A stretch of DNA of 64,000 nt from Vibrio mytili. Its GTDB lineage: Bacteria; Pseudomonadota; Gammaproteobacteria; Enterobacterales; Vibrionaceae. The stretch is taken from the NCBI RefSeq assembly GCF_000830505.1, contig NZ_JXOK01000050.1:42671-106670 (forward strand), given 5' to 3'. Of this stretch, positions 8,868-18,850 are shown piece by piece. The translations under genes and the position numbers were made by a program. How positions within the stretch are numbered: position 1 is the first letter of the stretch; every line of letters begins with the position of its first letter. Under the pieces are notes generated by a model. The model was given only the letters and a program-made list of their open reading frames with translations, was not told the origin of the DNA and did no database searches.

Positions 8868-10075
8868 ATGCAAAAGTTAACGATTCTCGGTGCAACTGGC
8901 TCAATTGGTGCGAGCACACTTAAAGTAGTCGAACAAAATCCGGAGCGGTTTTCTGTCGTTGCGCTCGCAGCGAGCACGAACGTTAAAAAAATGGTCGCAT
9001 TGTGCCAAAGATGGCAACCTCAGTATGCGGTGATGGCTGACAAGCAAGCCGCTCTGGTATTGAAGTCTGAACTTGCCAGCATCTCGCCGAAGACAGAAGT
9101 GTTAGGAGGCGTTGATGCGCTTTGTCATGTTGCTTCTTTGCAAGAGGTCGACAGCGTTATGGCTGCGATTGTCGGTGCAGCAGGTTTGTTACCAACGATG
9201 GCGGCGGTCAAATCTGGCAAGCGTGTGCTTTTGGCCAACAAAGAAGCCTTGGTTATGTCTGGTCAACTATTTATTGATGCTGTAGAAAAATATGGCGCAG
9301 AATTACTTCCCGTTGATAGTGAGCACAATGCTATTTTTCAGTGTCTACCAGAGCAGATTCAGACCAGTTTAGGTCATGGCAGTCTTGAGCAGCACGGTGT
9401 TTCTCATATTTTGTTGACGGGGTCTGGTGGCCCGTTTCGTTACAGTGACATCTCAGAACTGGAGCATGTGACTCCTGCACAAGCGATTGCTCATCCTAAC
9501 TGGTCAATGGGACCAAAGATTTCGGTTGATTCAGCAACGATGATGAATAAGGGATTGGAGTACATAGAAGCGAAATGGTTGTTTAATGCAGCTCGAGAGC
9601 AGCTTAAAGTGATCATTCATCCACAATCTGTTATTCATTCCATGGTTCAGTATCGTGATGGTTCCGTCTTAGCTCAAATGGGCGAGCCGATATGGCAACG
9701 CCAATTGCATTGACGATGTCTTACCCATCCCGAGTCGATGCTGGTGTAAAGCCACTAGATTTTACACAAGTTGGTGAACTGACTTTTTTACAGCCTGACT
9801 TCGCGCGTTATCCATGCTTAAAATTAGCCATTGATGCGTGTTATGAAGGGCAACATGCGACAACGGCTCTCAATGCGGCCAATGAAATGGCGGTTGATGC
9901 ATTTCTTAACAATCAGATTAAATTTACTGATATTGGACGTATCAATGAGTCAGTTTTGAACAAAATGAGTGCAAGCTGCAAAGGTGAGAATGTGAATAGC
10001 TTGGAAAGCTTGCTTGAGCTAGATAGAATGGCACGAACTATTGCCCTAGAAACTATTTATTGTCTTAGAAACTAA
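8868..10075 (+). CDS. dxr: 1-deoxy-D-xylulose 5-phosphate reductoisomerase (one-base frameshift)
   Basis: Converts DXP to MEP with NADPH, the committed step of the non-mevalonate isoprenoid pathway that feeds uppS. The first frame runs from ATG 8868 with the NADPH motif [11 protein letters not shown] and the metal-site region [11 protein letters not shown]. It slips near 9689: GGCGAGCCGATATG would read G-E-P-D-M with one extra G after CCG. The second frame then continues [14 protein letters not shown] to the stop at 10075. With one base restored the gene encodes 402 residues, the normal length. Because the enzyme is essential and both halves are conserved, I read this as a probable sequence error. 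Confidence 0.92.
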
Positions 10076-10090
10076 ACGTGAGCGACGCTA

Positions 10091-11449
10091 ATGACTGGTA
10101 TTTTATGGAATCTTGTTTCTTTTATCGTTGCGCTGGGTATTTTGGTCGCTGTGCACGAGTTCGGCCACTTTTGGGTTGCTCGCCGTTGCGGCGTCAAAGT
10201 TGAAAAGTTTTCGATTGGCTTTGGAAAGTCAATTTGGAGTAAGCAAGGTAAAGACGGAACTGAATATAGTGTTTCGATGATCCCGTTAGGTGGCTACGTT
10301 AAAATGCTCGATAGCCGTGTTGACGATGTGCCGGAAAATGAAAAACATTTGGCCTTCGATCATAAGCCGCTATGGAAACGAACGTCTATTGTTGCAGCGG
10401 GTCCTATTTTTAATTTCCTCTTCGCAATTTTTGCTTACTGGTTAGTGTTTCTTATTGGCGTACCCGCGGTTAAGCCTGTTATTGGTCAAATAACGCCCAA
10501 TTCGATCGTTGCAGAAGCCGGAATTGAATCTGGAATGGAACTAAAAGCGATTGCAGGTATCAAAACTCCGGATTGGGAATCAGTTAATATGGGATTGATT
10601 TCTCATATTGGTGATGATTTGATGACGGTTACTGTCGCATCCAATGATGAGATCGGCTCTGACGTAACAAAAACGCTTGACCTGCGTGATTGGCAGTTTG
10701 ATCCGGAGACCGAGTCTGCGATGCACTCATTAGGGTTTACACCGTATACTCCAGAGATCTATAACTCGATACAGCAGGTGACTGAGGGTGGTGCGGCAGA
10801 GAAAGCCGGTATTTTACCTGGAGACGAAATTGTTGCGATAAATGGCGCAACAATCAGTGATTGGCAACAAGTGGTTGATGCGGTTCGTTCAAACCCAAAT
10901 ACACCGATGGAAATAACGGTTTTGCGTGAAGGTTATCATCAATCTTTAATCCTGACGCCTGATAGCCGTGAGCTAGCTAACAAAGAGATAATTGGATTCG
11001 CGGGTATCGCTCCAGAGGTCGCAGAATGGCCTGAAAGTTATCGCTTTGAGTTGCAGTTTGGTGTATTCGAATCCATTGGTAAAGCGATGGACAAAACCGG
11101 TCAAGTGATTGGCTTAACAATCAGTATGCTTAAGAAGCTGATTGTCGGAGATGTAGGGCTAAATAATTTAAGCGGTCCTATTTCAATTGCTAAAGGTGCC
11201 GGGGCAACCGCAGATTACGGTCTGGTTTATTTTTTAGGTTTTCTCGCTTTGATTAGTGTTAACCTAGGGATTATTAATCTCGTTCCTCTACCAATGTTGG
11301 ATGGCGGTCATTTGTTGTTTTTTGCAATTGAAGCCATTATTCGACGCCCAGTTCCTGAAAAAATACAGGAAATGGGGTTCCGCATTGGCGGTGCGATCAT
11401 CTTCTCGCTCATGGCGTTAGCGCTATTTAACGATTTTACTCGTCTGTGA
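10091..11449 (+). CDS. rseP: Sigma-E regulatory site-2 protease RseP
   Basis: Inner-membrane zinc metalloprotease that cuts RseA within the membrane after DegS, releasing sigma-E in response to outer-membrane protein stress. The 452-residue product has the N-terminal zinc motif HEFGH (about residues 22-26) in the first membrane segment, two PDZ domains in the periplasmic region (about 120-310; the second includes GGAAEKAGILPGDEIVAINGA), and the C-terminal LDG motif in NLVPLPMLDGGHLLFF. It lies directly upstream of bamA, whose assembly state feeds into the same stress pathway. Confidence 0.96.
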   Translation: MTGILWNLVSFIVALGILVAVHEFGHFWVARRCGVKVEKFSIGFGKSIWSKQGKDGTEYSVSMIPLGGYVKMLDSRVDDVPENEKHLAFDHKPLWKRTSIVAAGPIFNFLFAIFAYWLVFLIGVPAVKPVIGQITPNSIVAEAGIESGMELKAIAGIKTPDWESVNMGLISHIGDDLMTVTVASNDEIGSDVTKTLDLRDWQFDPETESAMHSLGFTPYTPEIYNSIQQVTEGGAAEKAGILPGDEIVAINGATISDWQQVVDAVRSNPNTPMEITVLREGYHQSLILTPDSRELANKEIIGFAGIAPEVAEWPESYRFELQFGVFESIGKAMDKTGQVIGLTISMLKKLIVGDVGLNNLSGPISIAKGAGATADYGLVYFLGFLALISVNLGIINLVPLPMLDGGHLLFFAIEAIIRRPVPEKIQEMGFRIGGAIIFSLMALALFNDFTRL

Positions 11450-11493
11450 TAGTTCAGAGACAACAGCAGTAGCAAGGAATAATTAAAACAAAT

Positions 11494-13907
11494 ATGGCGA
11501 TTAAGCGAATTCTATTTGCAAGTTTACTGGCGACCAGTGTGTCTGCAAATGGAGCACAGAACTTCGTAGTTCAAGATATTCAGATCAATGGATTGCAACG
11601 CGTTGCACTGGGTGCTGCATTATTGAAAATGCCGGTACGTGTTGGTGATAGCATTGATCAAGGTGATGTTTCAGAGATTATCCGAGCGCTTTATGCATCT
11701 GGAAACTTCGAAGATGTAAAAGTACTGCGTAACGGAGATGTGTTGGTTGTTCAGGTTAAAGAGCGTCCAACCATCGCTAGCATTTCCTTCTCGGGTAACA
11801 AAGCGATTAAGGAAGAGCAGCTGAAAGAAAACCTGAACGCATCAGGTGTTCGTGAAGGTGAAGCGCTCGACCGTACTACGCTGAGTAACATCGAAAAAGG
11901 CTTGGAAGACTTCTACTACAGTGTAGGTAAGTACAACGCAACAGTGAAAGCGGTGGTTACGCCGTTGCCGCGTAATCGTTCTGATCTGAAGTTCGTATTT
12001 ACCGAAGGCGTGTCTGCTAAGATTCAGCAAATCAACTTTGTGGGCAATGAGGCTTTTTCAGACGAAGAGCTGCTATCCCGCTTTAATTTGAACGTTGATG
12101 TGCCTTGGTGGAACTTCCTAGCTGATGAAAAATATCAAAAGCAAGTTCTTGCTGCGGATATTGAATCATTGAAATCCTTCTACCTAGATCGTGGATACTT
12201 AAAGTTTAATGTCGAGTCAACGCACGTTGCCATTTCTCCTGATAAGAAAGGTGTGTACGTCACTCTTGGCATTGATGAAGGTGACGTTTACACCGTTAAA
12301 GATGTCAAGTTTCGTGGTGATCTGATCGGTAAAGACGCCGATTTTAAAGCCATGGTGCCTTTCAAAAATGCGGAAACTTACAACGGTTCTCTGGTCACCT
12401 CGATGGAAGAGGGGATCAAGCGTGAGCTAGGTGAAGCTGGCTATGCTTACCCGAAAGTGAATACCATCCCTGAGTTTGATGATACTAACAAAGAAGTCTC
12501 TCTCGTTGTGAATGTGGACCCAGGCAATCGAATCTATGTTCGTGATATTCGCTTTACTGGCAATAACTCGACAAAAGATGAAGTCCTCCGTCGTGAAATG
12601 CGTCAGATGGAAGGAAGCTGGTTGAATTCGAAGTCGATTGAAACGGGTAAAACTCGTCTAAACCGTCTTGGATACTTTGAAAAAGTCGATGTTCAGACGG
12701 TTCGCGTACCGGGCAGTGACGACCAGGTCGATCTTGTTTACTCAGTTAAAGAAGCCAACTCAGGCAGTGTGAACTTCGGTGTCGGTTACGGTACAGAATC
12801 AGGCGTGAGCTTCCAGGTCGGTTTGCAACAAGACAACTTCTTAGGTAGTGGTAATCGCGTTGGTATTAACGCAATGATGAACGACTATCAAAAGAACGTG
12901 AGTTAGATTATCGTGACCCATACTGGAACCTAGATGGTGTGAGCTTGGGTGGTAAAGTCTTTTACAACGAATTTGAAGCGTCAGAAGCGGGTATCGTTGA
13001 CTATACCAACGAAAGTTATGGTGCGAGCCTAACGTGGGGTTTCCCATTTGATGAGCTCAATCGTTTTGAATTTGGTGTCGGCTATACTCACAACAAGATT
13101 GGTAACTTATCGCCTTACTTACAGGTAGAGCAATTCTTGCAGGCTCAGGCGGACAATATTGATTCCTCAGGTGCATTAAACACCAATGATTTTGATATCA
13201 ATATTTCTTGGACACGCAACAACCTAAACCGTGGTTACTTCCCGACAGCGGGTAACCACCAACGTGCGTTTTATAAAATGACCGTACCTGGCTCTGACGT
13301 TCAGTACTTCAAACTTCAGTATGATGTTCGTCAATACATGCCGCTGACAGAAAAGCATGAGTTTACGCTCCTGTTCCGTGGGCGCTTGGGTTACGGTAAT
13401 GGTTATGGTCAAACAGATGGTAACGATAACTTGTTCCCATTCTACGAAAACTATTACGCGGGTGGCTTTACAACCCTGCGTGGTTTCGGTTCCAACTCGG
13501 TAGGTCCTCGAGCGGTGTATCGTGACTACTCAGGCTCAAACAATGGTGCAGATACCGCAACCGAAGATTCGGTCGGTGGTAACGCTGTTGCATTGGCAAG
13601 TCTGGAACTTATCGTGCCAACGCCATTTGCATCAGACGAAGCACGCAGTCAAATTCGTACCAGTATCTTCTTTGATATGGCAAGTGTCTGGGATACCGAG
13701 TTTGATTACCGTGACGCAGGTGCAGAGTACGGCGACAAGTATTATTACGATTACTCAGATCCAACCAATTTCCGCTCTTCATATGGCGCGGCGTTGCAAT
13801 GGATGTCTCCTATGGGGCCACTAGTATTCTCACTAGCGAAACCAGTTAAGAAATATGATGGCGATGACGAAGAATTCTTCACATTCACTATCGGTAGAAC
13901 CTTCTAA
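11494..13907 (+). CDS. bamA: Outer membrane protein assembly factor BamA (one-base frameshift)
   Basis: Central barrel subunit of the BAM complex that inserts outer-membrane proteins. ATG 11494 gives a signal peptide ending near SANGA, then five POTRA domains (about residues 24-420) and a 16-strand barrel with a C-terminal IGRTF ending in Phe. The frame breaks near 12904: GTGAGTTAGATTAT should read GTG-AGT-TTA-GAT-TAT (V-S-L-D-Y), so one T is missing. With it restored, 804 residues are encoded, the normal Vibrio length, and the second frame continues [15 protein letters not shown]. BamA is essential, so a true break here is very unlikely. The lipoprotein partner gene bamC is at 56.0 kb. Confidence 0.93.
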
Positions 13908-13920
13908 AGAGGAAAATATT

Positions 13921-14430
13921 TTGAATAAAATGATCAAAGCGGCTGGAATTGGCCTTCTTGTACTGAGCTCGTCAATGTTTGCAAACGCTGCAGAAGCGGC
14001 ACAAAAAATTGCTTATGTAAACACAGCTCAAGTTTTTCAAGCGCTTCCTCAGCGTGAAGTTGTTGTGCAAAAAATGCAGAAAGACTTCAAGGGTAAAGCC
14101 GATGAGCTGAAATCGATTCAAGCGCAAGCGAAAACGAAAATTGAAAAGCTACAGCGTGATGGCGAGCTTCTAGGTCAAGATCAAATTGAAAAACTGCGTA
14201 TTGATATTGCAAAACTCGACAGTGAATACAAAGTGAAAGCACAAGCACTAGACAAAGCAAGTGCTCGTCGCGAAGCTGAAGAAAAAGCGAAACTATTTAA
14301 AACGATTCAAACTGCAGTAGAAAAAGTCGCTAAGAGCAAAGGCTACGACCTTGTCATTGACATCTCAGCACTACAGTACGGTAAACCACAGTACAATATC
14401 TCTGAAGACGTAATTAAAGCTCTAAAATAA
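13921..14430 (+). CDS. skp: Periplasmic chaperone Skp (OmpH)
   Basis: Trimeric periplasmic chaperone that carries unfolded outer-membrane proteins to BAM. I choose TTG 13921, 7 nt after the SD AGAGGA, giving MNKMIKAAGIGLLVLSSSMF, a signal peptide cleaved near ANAAEA. ATG 13930 is a possible alternative but sits 16 nt from the SD. The 169-residue product has a long charged coiled-coil arm (about 45-125, rich in Lys/Glu/Gln), typical of Skp. It starts 13 nt after bamA and precedes lpxD, the conserved order. Confidence 0.94.
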   Translation: MNKMIKAAGIGLLVLSSSMFANAAEAAQKIAYVNTAQVFQALPQREVVVQKMQKDFKGKADELKSIQAQAKTKIEKLQRDGELLGQDQIEKLRIDIAKLDSEYKVKAQALDKASARREAEEKAKLFKTIQTAVEKVAKSKGYDLVIDISALQYGKPQYNISEDVIKALK

Positions 14431-14436
14431 GACGTT

Positions 14437-15467
14437 ATGAATACATTAACATTAGCCGAGTTGGCGACAATTACTGGCGGTGAACTATTTGGTGACGAGT
14501 CTCTCGTTGTTAACCGTGTTGCCCCGATGGATAAAGCACAGGAAGGTGATGTCACTTTCTTGTCTAACCCAAAATATGCCAAGCACTTATCTGAGTGTAA
14601 AGCAACCGTTGTAATGGTAAAAGCTGAGCATAAAGAGCAGTGCGTTGGTAATGCGTTGGTTGTTTCTGACCCTTATGTTGCTTTTGCTCGTGCGGTTCAG
14701 GCAATGGATACCACGCCAAAACCTGCAACTGATATTGCGCCAAGTGCGGTCATCGCCGCTGACGTAAAAATCGGGCAAAACGTTTCAATCGGTGCTAATG
14801 CTGTGATCGAACTGGCGTTGAACTGGGTGACGATGTCATCATTGGTGCGGGTTGTTTTATCGGTAAGAACGCTAAGCTCGGTAACAATACTAAGCTCTGG
14901 GCTAATGTTACTGTTTATCACGAAGTCTCCCTAGGCTCTGATTGCTTAGTTCAATCGGGTGCGGTGATCGGTTCTGATGGTTTCGGTTATGCAAACGACA
15001 ACGGTGAGTGGGTTAAAATTCCTCAACTGGGCTCTGTCCGTATCGGGAACCGTGTTGAGATTGGTGCATGTACGACGATTGACCGTGGTGCTTTAGAAGA
15101 CACCATCATCGAAGACAACGTCATCTTAGATAACCAGTTACAAATCGGTCATAACGTGCAGATCGGATATGGTACAGTGATGCCAGGTGGTACTATTGTC
15201 GCTGGCAGTACTAAAATTGGTAAATACTGTCAGATCGGCGGCGCTTCGGTACTGAATGGTCATATCACCATCGCGGATGGTGTGGCGATCACTGGCATGA
15301 GTATGGTGATGCGCAGTGTCGAAGAAAAAGGCCTTTATTCATCAGGCATACCGTTACAACCGAACCGAGAGTGGCGTAAAACCGCGACTCGAGTTCATCG
15401 TATCGATGAGATGAATAAGCGCCTTAAAGCGGTTGAGAAACAACTGGAACCTAAAGAGGAATCTTAA
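14437..15467 (+). CDS. lpxD: UDP-3-O-(3-hydroxyacyl)glucosamine N-acyltransferase LpxD (one-base frameshift)
   Basis: Adds the second 3-hydroxyacyl chain, from acyl-ACP, in lipid A synthesis; a trimeric left-handed beta-helix enzyme. The N-terminal uridine-binding domain and first hexapeptide repeats are in one frame (to about 14811). The rest, from [16 protein letters not shown] repeats to the C-terminal helix, is in the next. One base is missing after GAA at 14809-14811, where the family has E-S/T-G-V-E-L. If the lost base was A it was an A-run contraction; T is equally possible. Restored length is 343 residues, normal for Vibrio. The gene is essential, so error is the likely cause. Confidence 0.92.
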
Positions 15468-15490
15468 TTCCTCAATCTCAGGTTTTTTAT

Positions 15491-15516
15491 AAAGACTCGC
15501 GAAATGCGGGTCTTTT
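15491..15516 (+). terminator. Terminator-like hairpin between lpxD and fabZ
   Basis: AAAGACTCGC (15491-15500) pairs with GCGGGTCTTT (15506-15515) with one T-G pair, a 5-nt loop and a T run. It suggests that fabZ-lpxA has its own promoter in the 120 bp that follow, though I could not place convincing -35/-10 boxes there. Confidence 0.75.
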
Positions 15517-15637
15517 TCTTCTATAATGACAAGCTAATAATATATTCTTTGCCAAGTTGGTATACACCTTGCTAGTTATACTTTGCTAATATGGTGTCAC
15601 CTTATTTGGTTGTAAGTATTGATATAGGAAGACGACT

Positions 15638-16090
15638 TTGACTACTGAAAAGAAAACGATGAACATCTCTGAGATCCGAGAGCTACTCCCTCATCGCTAC
15701 CCATTCTTATTGATCGACCGAGTGATTGACTTCCAAGAAGAGAAGTACCTTCATGCCATTAAAAATGTGTCGGTTAACGAACCTCAGTTCACTGGTCACT
15801 TTCCTCAATTACCGGTTTTCCCTGGTGTTTTGATTCTGGAAGCAATGGCACAGGCAACCGGCCTCCTAGCATTTAAATCATTTGGTGCGCCAACTGAGAA
15901 CGAACTGTATTACTTTGCAAGTGTCGACGGTGCTAAATTCCGCAAACCAGTCGTGCCTGGTGATCAAATGGTCATTGAAGTGGAATTTCTAAAAGAGCGC
16001 CGTGGGATTGCTGCATTTAGTGGTGTAGCAAAAGTTGACGGTGAAGTTGTATGTTCAGCTGAGTTGAAGTGTGCTCGTCGAGAGTTTTAA
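15638..16090 (+). CDS. fabZ: 3-hydroxyacyl-[acyl-carrier-protein] dehydratase FabZ
   Basis: Dehydrates 3-hydroxyacyl-ACP in type II fatty acid synthesis, competing with LpxA/LpxD for the same hydroxyacyl-ACP. It starts at TTG 15638 with AGGAAG 6 nt upstream ([13 protein letters not shown]); ATG 15659 is a weaker alternative. The 150-residue hot-dog-fold protein carries the catalytic His in [20 protein letters not shown] (about residues 52-71) and the Glu of that helix. It is 1 nt from lpxA, so tightly coupled. Confidence 0.95.
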   Translation: MTTEKKTMNISEIRELLPHRYPFLLIDRVIDFQEEKYLHAIKNVSVNEPQFTGHFPQLPVFPGVLILEAMAQATGLLAFKSFGAPTENELYYFASVDGAKFRKPVVPGDQMVIEVEFLKERRGIAAFSGVAKVDGEVVCSAELKCARREF

Positions 16091-16091
16091 T

Positions 16092-16880
16092 ATGATACAT
16101 GAAACCGCCCAAATCCACCCGGCAGCGGTGGTTGAAGATGGCGCTAAAATTGGCGCTAATGTGACTGTTGGACCATTTACCTATATCACCTCTACGGTGG
16201 AAATTGGTGAAGGTACTGAAGTCATGTCTCACGTTGTGATTAAAGGCCATACTAAGATCGGCAAAGACAACCGTATTTTCCCACATGCTGTCATTGGTGA
16301 AGAGAACCAAGATAAAAAGTACGGTGGTGAAGACACAACGGTCGTTATTGGTGATCGAAACGTTATTCGTGAAGCAGTGCAAATACACCGTGGTACGGTT
16401 CAGGACAAAGCGACAACGGTTATTGGTGATGACAATTTACTGTGTGTGAATGCTCACGTAGCTCATGACGTCGTTGTTGGTAACCATACTCATATCGGTA
16501 ACAACGCTATTCTTGGTGGTCACGTAACCGTTGATGACCATGCCGGTGTGATGGCGCTTTCTGCTATCCATCCATTTTGTACCGTTGGAGCATATGCGTA
16601 CGTCGGTGGCTGTTCTGCTGTGGTTCAGGATGTGCCTGCTTATGTGCTCGCACAAGGTAACCATGCCACACCGTTTGGTTTGAACCTTGTTGGTTTAAAA
16701 CGAAATGGTTTTGAAAAACCAGAGATTCGAGCGCTACAAAAAGCCTACAAAGAAATCTACCGCTCTGGTAAGACGTTAGAAGAAGTGAAACCAATTCTTG
16801 CTGAAATGGCGCAAGAGTGGCCGGCTGTAAAACGCTTCACTGATATTCTAGAAACCACGGAACGTGGCATCATTCGTTAA
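16092..16880 (+). CDS. lpxA: UDP-N-acetylglucosamine acyltransferase LpxA
   Basis: First step of lipid A synthesis: transfers 3-hydroxyacyl from ACP to UDP-GlcNAc. ATG 16092 ([20 protein letters not shown]) gives 262 residues, as in the family; an in-frame extension into fabZ is not needed. It has hexapeptide repeats through the first two-thirds, the catalytic-His region in [19 protein letters not shown], and a C-terminal helical domain. It lies 1 nt after the fabZ stop and is followed by a terminator-like hairpin before lpxB. Confidence 0.96.
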   Translation: MIHETAQIHPAAVVEDGAKIGANVTVGPFTYITSTVEIGEGTEVMSHVVIKGHTKIGKDNRIFPHAVIGEENQDKKYGGEDTTVVIGDRNVIREAVQIHRGTVQDKATTVIGDDNLLCVNAHVAHDVVVGNHTHIGNNAILGGHVTVDDHAGVMALSAIHPFCTVGAYAYVGGCSAVVQDVPAYVLAQGNHATPFGLNLVGLKRNGFEKPEIRALQKAYKEIYRSGKTLEEVKPILAEMAQEWPAVKRFTDILETTERGIIR

Positions 16881-16906
16881 TATACAAGTGATGATCAATT
16901 AAGTGG

Positions 16907-16943
16907 AAAAGATCGCGCCCTCTACCGGGCTGCGATCTTTTTG
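16907..16943 (+). terminator. Terminator-like hairpin between lpxA and lpxB
   Basis: AAAAGATCGC (16907-16916) pairs with GCGATCTTTT (16932-16941), with an inner CCC/GGG pair and a T run. It is only 25 bp before the lpxB start, so lpxB may depend on readthrough. Confidence 0.7.
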
Positions 16944-16967
16944 TGTTTTATGGATAGGACGAATCAA

Positions 16968-18107
16968 ATGAATAAACCATTACGCATCGGCATTATTGCT
17001 GGAGAACTCTCCGGAGATACGCTTGGCGAAGGCTTCATCAAAGCGGTAAAAGAGAAATACCCTAACGCGGAGTTTGTCGGCATTGGGGGGCCGAAAATGA
17101 TAGCTCAGGGTTGTGAGTCACTCTTTGATATGGAAGAGCTCGCGGTGATGGGACTAGTGGAAGTGCTCGGTAGGCTGCCAAGGCTATTGAAAGTGAAAGC
17201 CGAACTCGTGAAATACTTCACTCAAAACCCGCCCGATGTGTTTGTCGGTATTGATGCGCCGGATTTCAATTTACGACTTGAGCTTGATCTTAAACAGGCC
17301 GGAATTAAAACGGTCCATTACGTAAGTCCATCTGTTTGGGCTTGGCGTCAGAAGCGAATTTTTAAAATTGAAGCCGCGACGAATTTGGTTCTCGCTTTTC
17401 TTCCGTTCGAAAAAGCATTTTATGACAAATTTAATGTGCCTTGTGAGTTTGTCGGACATACTTTGGCAGATGCGATCCCCATGCTGTCTGAGCAGGCTCC
17501 TGCCCGGGAATTACTCGGTTTAGCGCCGAATAAAAGATGGTTAGCGGTTCTTCCTGGCAGTCGCGGGAGTGAATTAAAAATGCTCTCGCAACCGTTTATT
17601 GAAACCTGCAAGCTATTGCATCAAAAATACCCTGATTTGGGTTTTGTTGTGGCTCTGGTTAACCAAAAACGGCGTGAACAATTTGAACAAGCTTGGAAGG
17701 AGTATGCCCCGGATCTCGACTTTAAGCTGGTTGATGATACTGCCCGAAATGTGATTACCGCCTCGGATGTTGTGATGTTAGCTTCTGGTACGGTTGCATT
17801 GGAATGTATGCTGCTTAAACGTCCAATGGTCGTGGGGTATCGGGTTAACGCTTTGACTGCCTTCTTAGCCAAACGCTTGCTCAAGACAAAATACGTGTCG
17901 CTGCCGAACATTCTTGCCGATGAAGCGTTGGTCAAAGAATACTTACAAGATGATTGCACACCAGAGAATTTATTTGGTGAAGTCTCGCGTTTATTGGAAA
18001 GTGATAACCATGAGATGATAAGCAAGTTTACAGAAATGCATCACTGGATTCGCAAAGACGCCGATCAACAAGCCGCTCAGGCCGTATTAACACTGATAGA
18101 GAAATAG
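16968..18107 (+). CDS. lpxB: Lipid-A-disaccharide synthase LpxB
   Basis: GT19 glycosyltransferase at the inner membrane that joins UDP-2,3-diacylglucosamine and lipid X to give disaccharide-1-P. Start ATG 16968 ([20 protein letters not shown]) has AGGA 8 nt upstream; earlier in-frame starts would run into the terminator. 379 residues, usual length. Conserved segments include the N-terminal GELSGD loop, [18 protein letters not shown] and the C-terminal domain region [12 protein letters not shown]. It is 6 bp from rnhB. Confidence 0.95.
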   Translation: MNKPLRIGIIAGELSGDTLGEGFIKAVKEKYPNAEFVGIGGPKMIAQGCESLFDMEELAVMGLVEVLGRLPRLLKVKAELVKYFTQNPPDVFVGIDAPDFNLRLELDLKQAGIKTVHYVSPSVWAWRQKRIFKIEAATNLVLAFLPFEKAFYDKFNVPCEFVGHTLADAIPMLSEQAPARELLGLAPNKRWLAVLPGSRGSELKMLSQPFIETCKLLHQKYPDLGFVVALVNQKRREQFEQAWKEYAPDLDFKLVDDTARNVITASDVVMLASGTVALECMLLKRPMVVGYRVNALTAFLAKRLLKTKYVSLPNILADEALVKEYLQDDCTPENLFGEVSRLLESDNHEMISKFTEMHHWIRKDADQQAAQAVLTLIEK

Positions 18108-18113
18108 AGACAC

Positions 18114-18767
18114 ATGGTTGTGAAAACCCAAGCATCAAAAGCCGCAAAGATCACGAAAGCAAAAGTTGAGTTACCGCTGTTTGAATATCCGCAAGGTTAT
18201 CAGCGCATTGCAGGTGTCGATGAAGTAGGGCGTGGACCGCTCGTTGGCGATGTCGTCACTGCAGCCGTGATTCTTGATCCGAATAATCCCATCGAGGGCT
18301 TGAACGACTCTAAAAAACTCAGTGAGAAAAAGCGAATGGCATTGCTCCCTGAGATCAAGAAGAAAGCGTTGGCGTGGGCTGTAGGCCGATGTTCGCCGCA
18401 AGAAATTGATGAGTTAAACATTCTCCAGGCAACGATGGTCGCAATGCAGCGGGCAGTCGCAGGTTTGAATGTTGCCCCTGACTTAGTATTGATTGACGGC
18501 AATCGTTGTCCGGTACTTGAAATGGATGCACAAGCTGTCGTCAAAGGGGACTTACGGGTCGCGGAGATCAGCGCGGCGTCAATCATCGCGAAAGTGGTGC
18601 GCGACCAAGAGATGGAAGAGCTCGACAAACAATACCCACAATTTGGTTTTGCTAAACACAAAGGTTACCCAACCAAAGCGCACTTTGAGGCGATAGAGCA
18701 GCATGGCGTGATCAGTGAACATCGCAAGAGCTTTAAGCCAGTAAAGAAAGCGCTTGGCATAGAATAA
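18114..18767 (+). CDS. rnhB: Ribonuclease HII
   Basis: Removes misincorporated ribonucleotides and RNA-DNA hybrids. The 217-residue product has about 25 extra N-terminal residues ([20 protein letters not shown]) before the core. Active-site acidic residues are in [15 protein letters not shown], and the family motif [13 protein letters not shown] follows. It lies between lpxB and dnaE as in other gammaproteobacteria and is probably in the lpxB transcript. Confidence 0.95.
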   Translation: MVVKTQASKAAKITKAKVELPLFEYPQGYQRIAGVDEVGRGPLVGDVVTAAVILDPNNPIEGLNDSKKLSEKKRMALLPEIKKKALAWAVGRCSPQEIDELNILQATMVAMQRAVAGLNVAPDLVLIDGNRCPVLEMDAQAVVKGDLRVAEISAASIIAKVVRDQEMEELDKQYPQFGFAKHKGYPTKAHFEAIEQHGVISEHRKSFKPVKKALGIE

Positions 18768-18850
18768 GAGAAATAGCGGCGATGGCAGTTATCAACCATG
18801 GCCTAGTAGGTTAAACTTCCAAACAAAGTAGAGTTACAACGGTACTGTTA

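Noticed and set aside
12907..13907. A separate outer-membrane barrel gene after bamA
   Set aside because: The segment is the C-terminal barrel of bamA in the next frame; one missing T joins the two parts into a normal-length protein.
15545..15600. A defined promoter for fabZ (TTGCCA, TTGGTA and TATACT motifs)
   Set aside because: No pair of hexamers has acceptable spacing (14 or 22 bp only).
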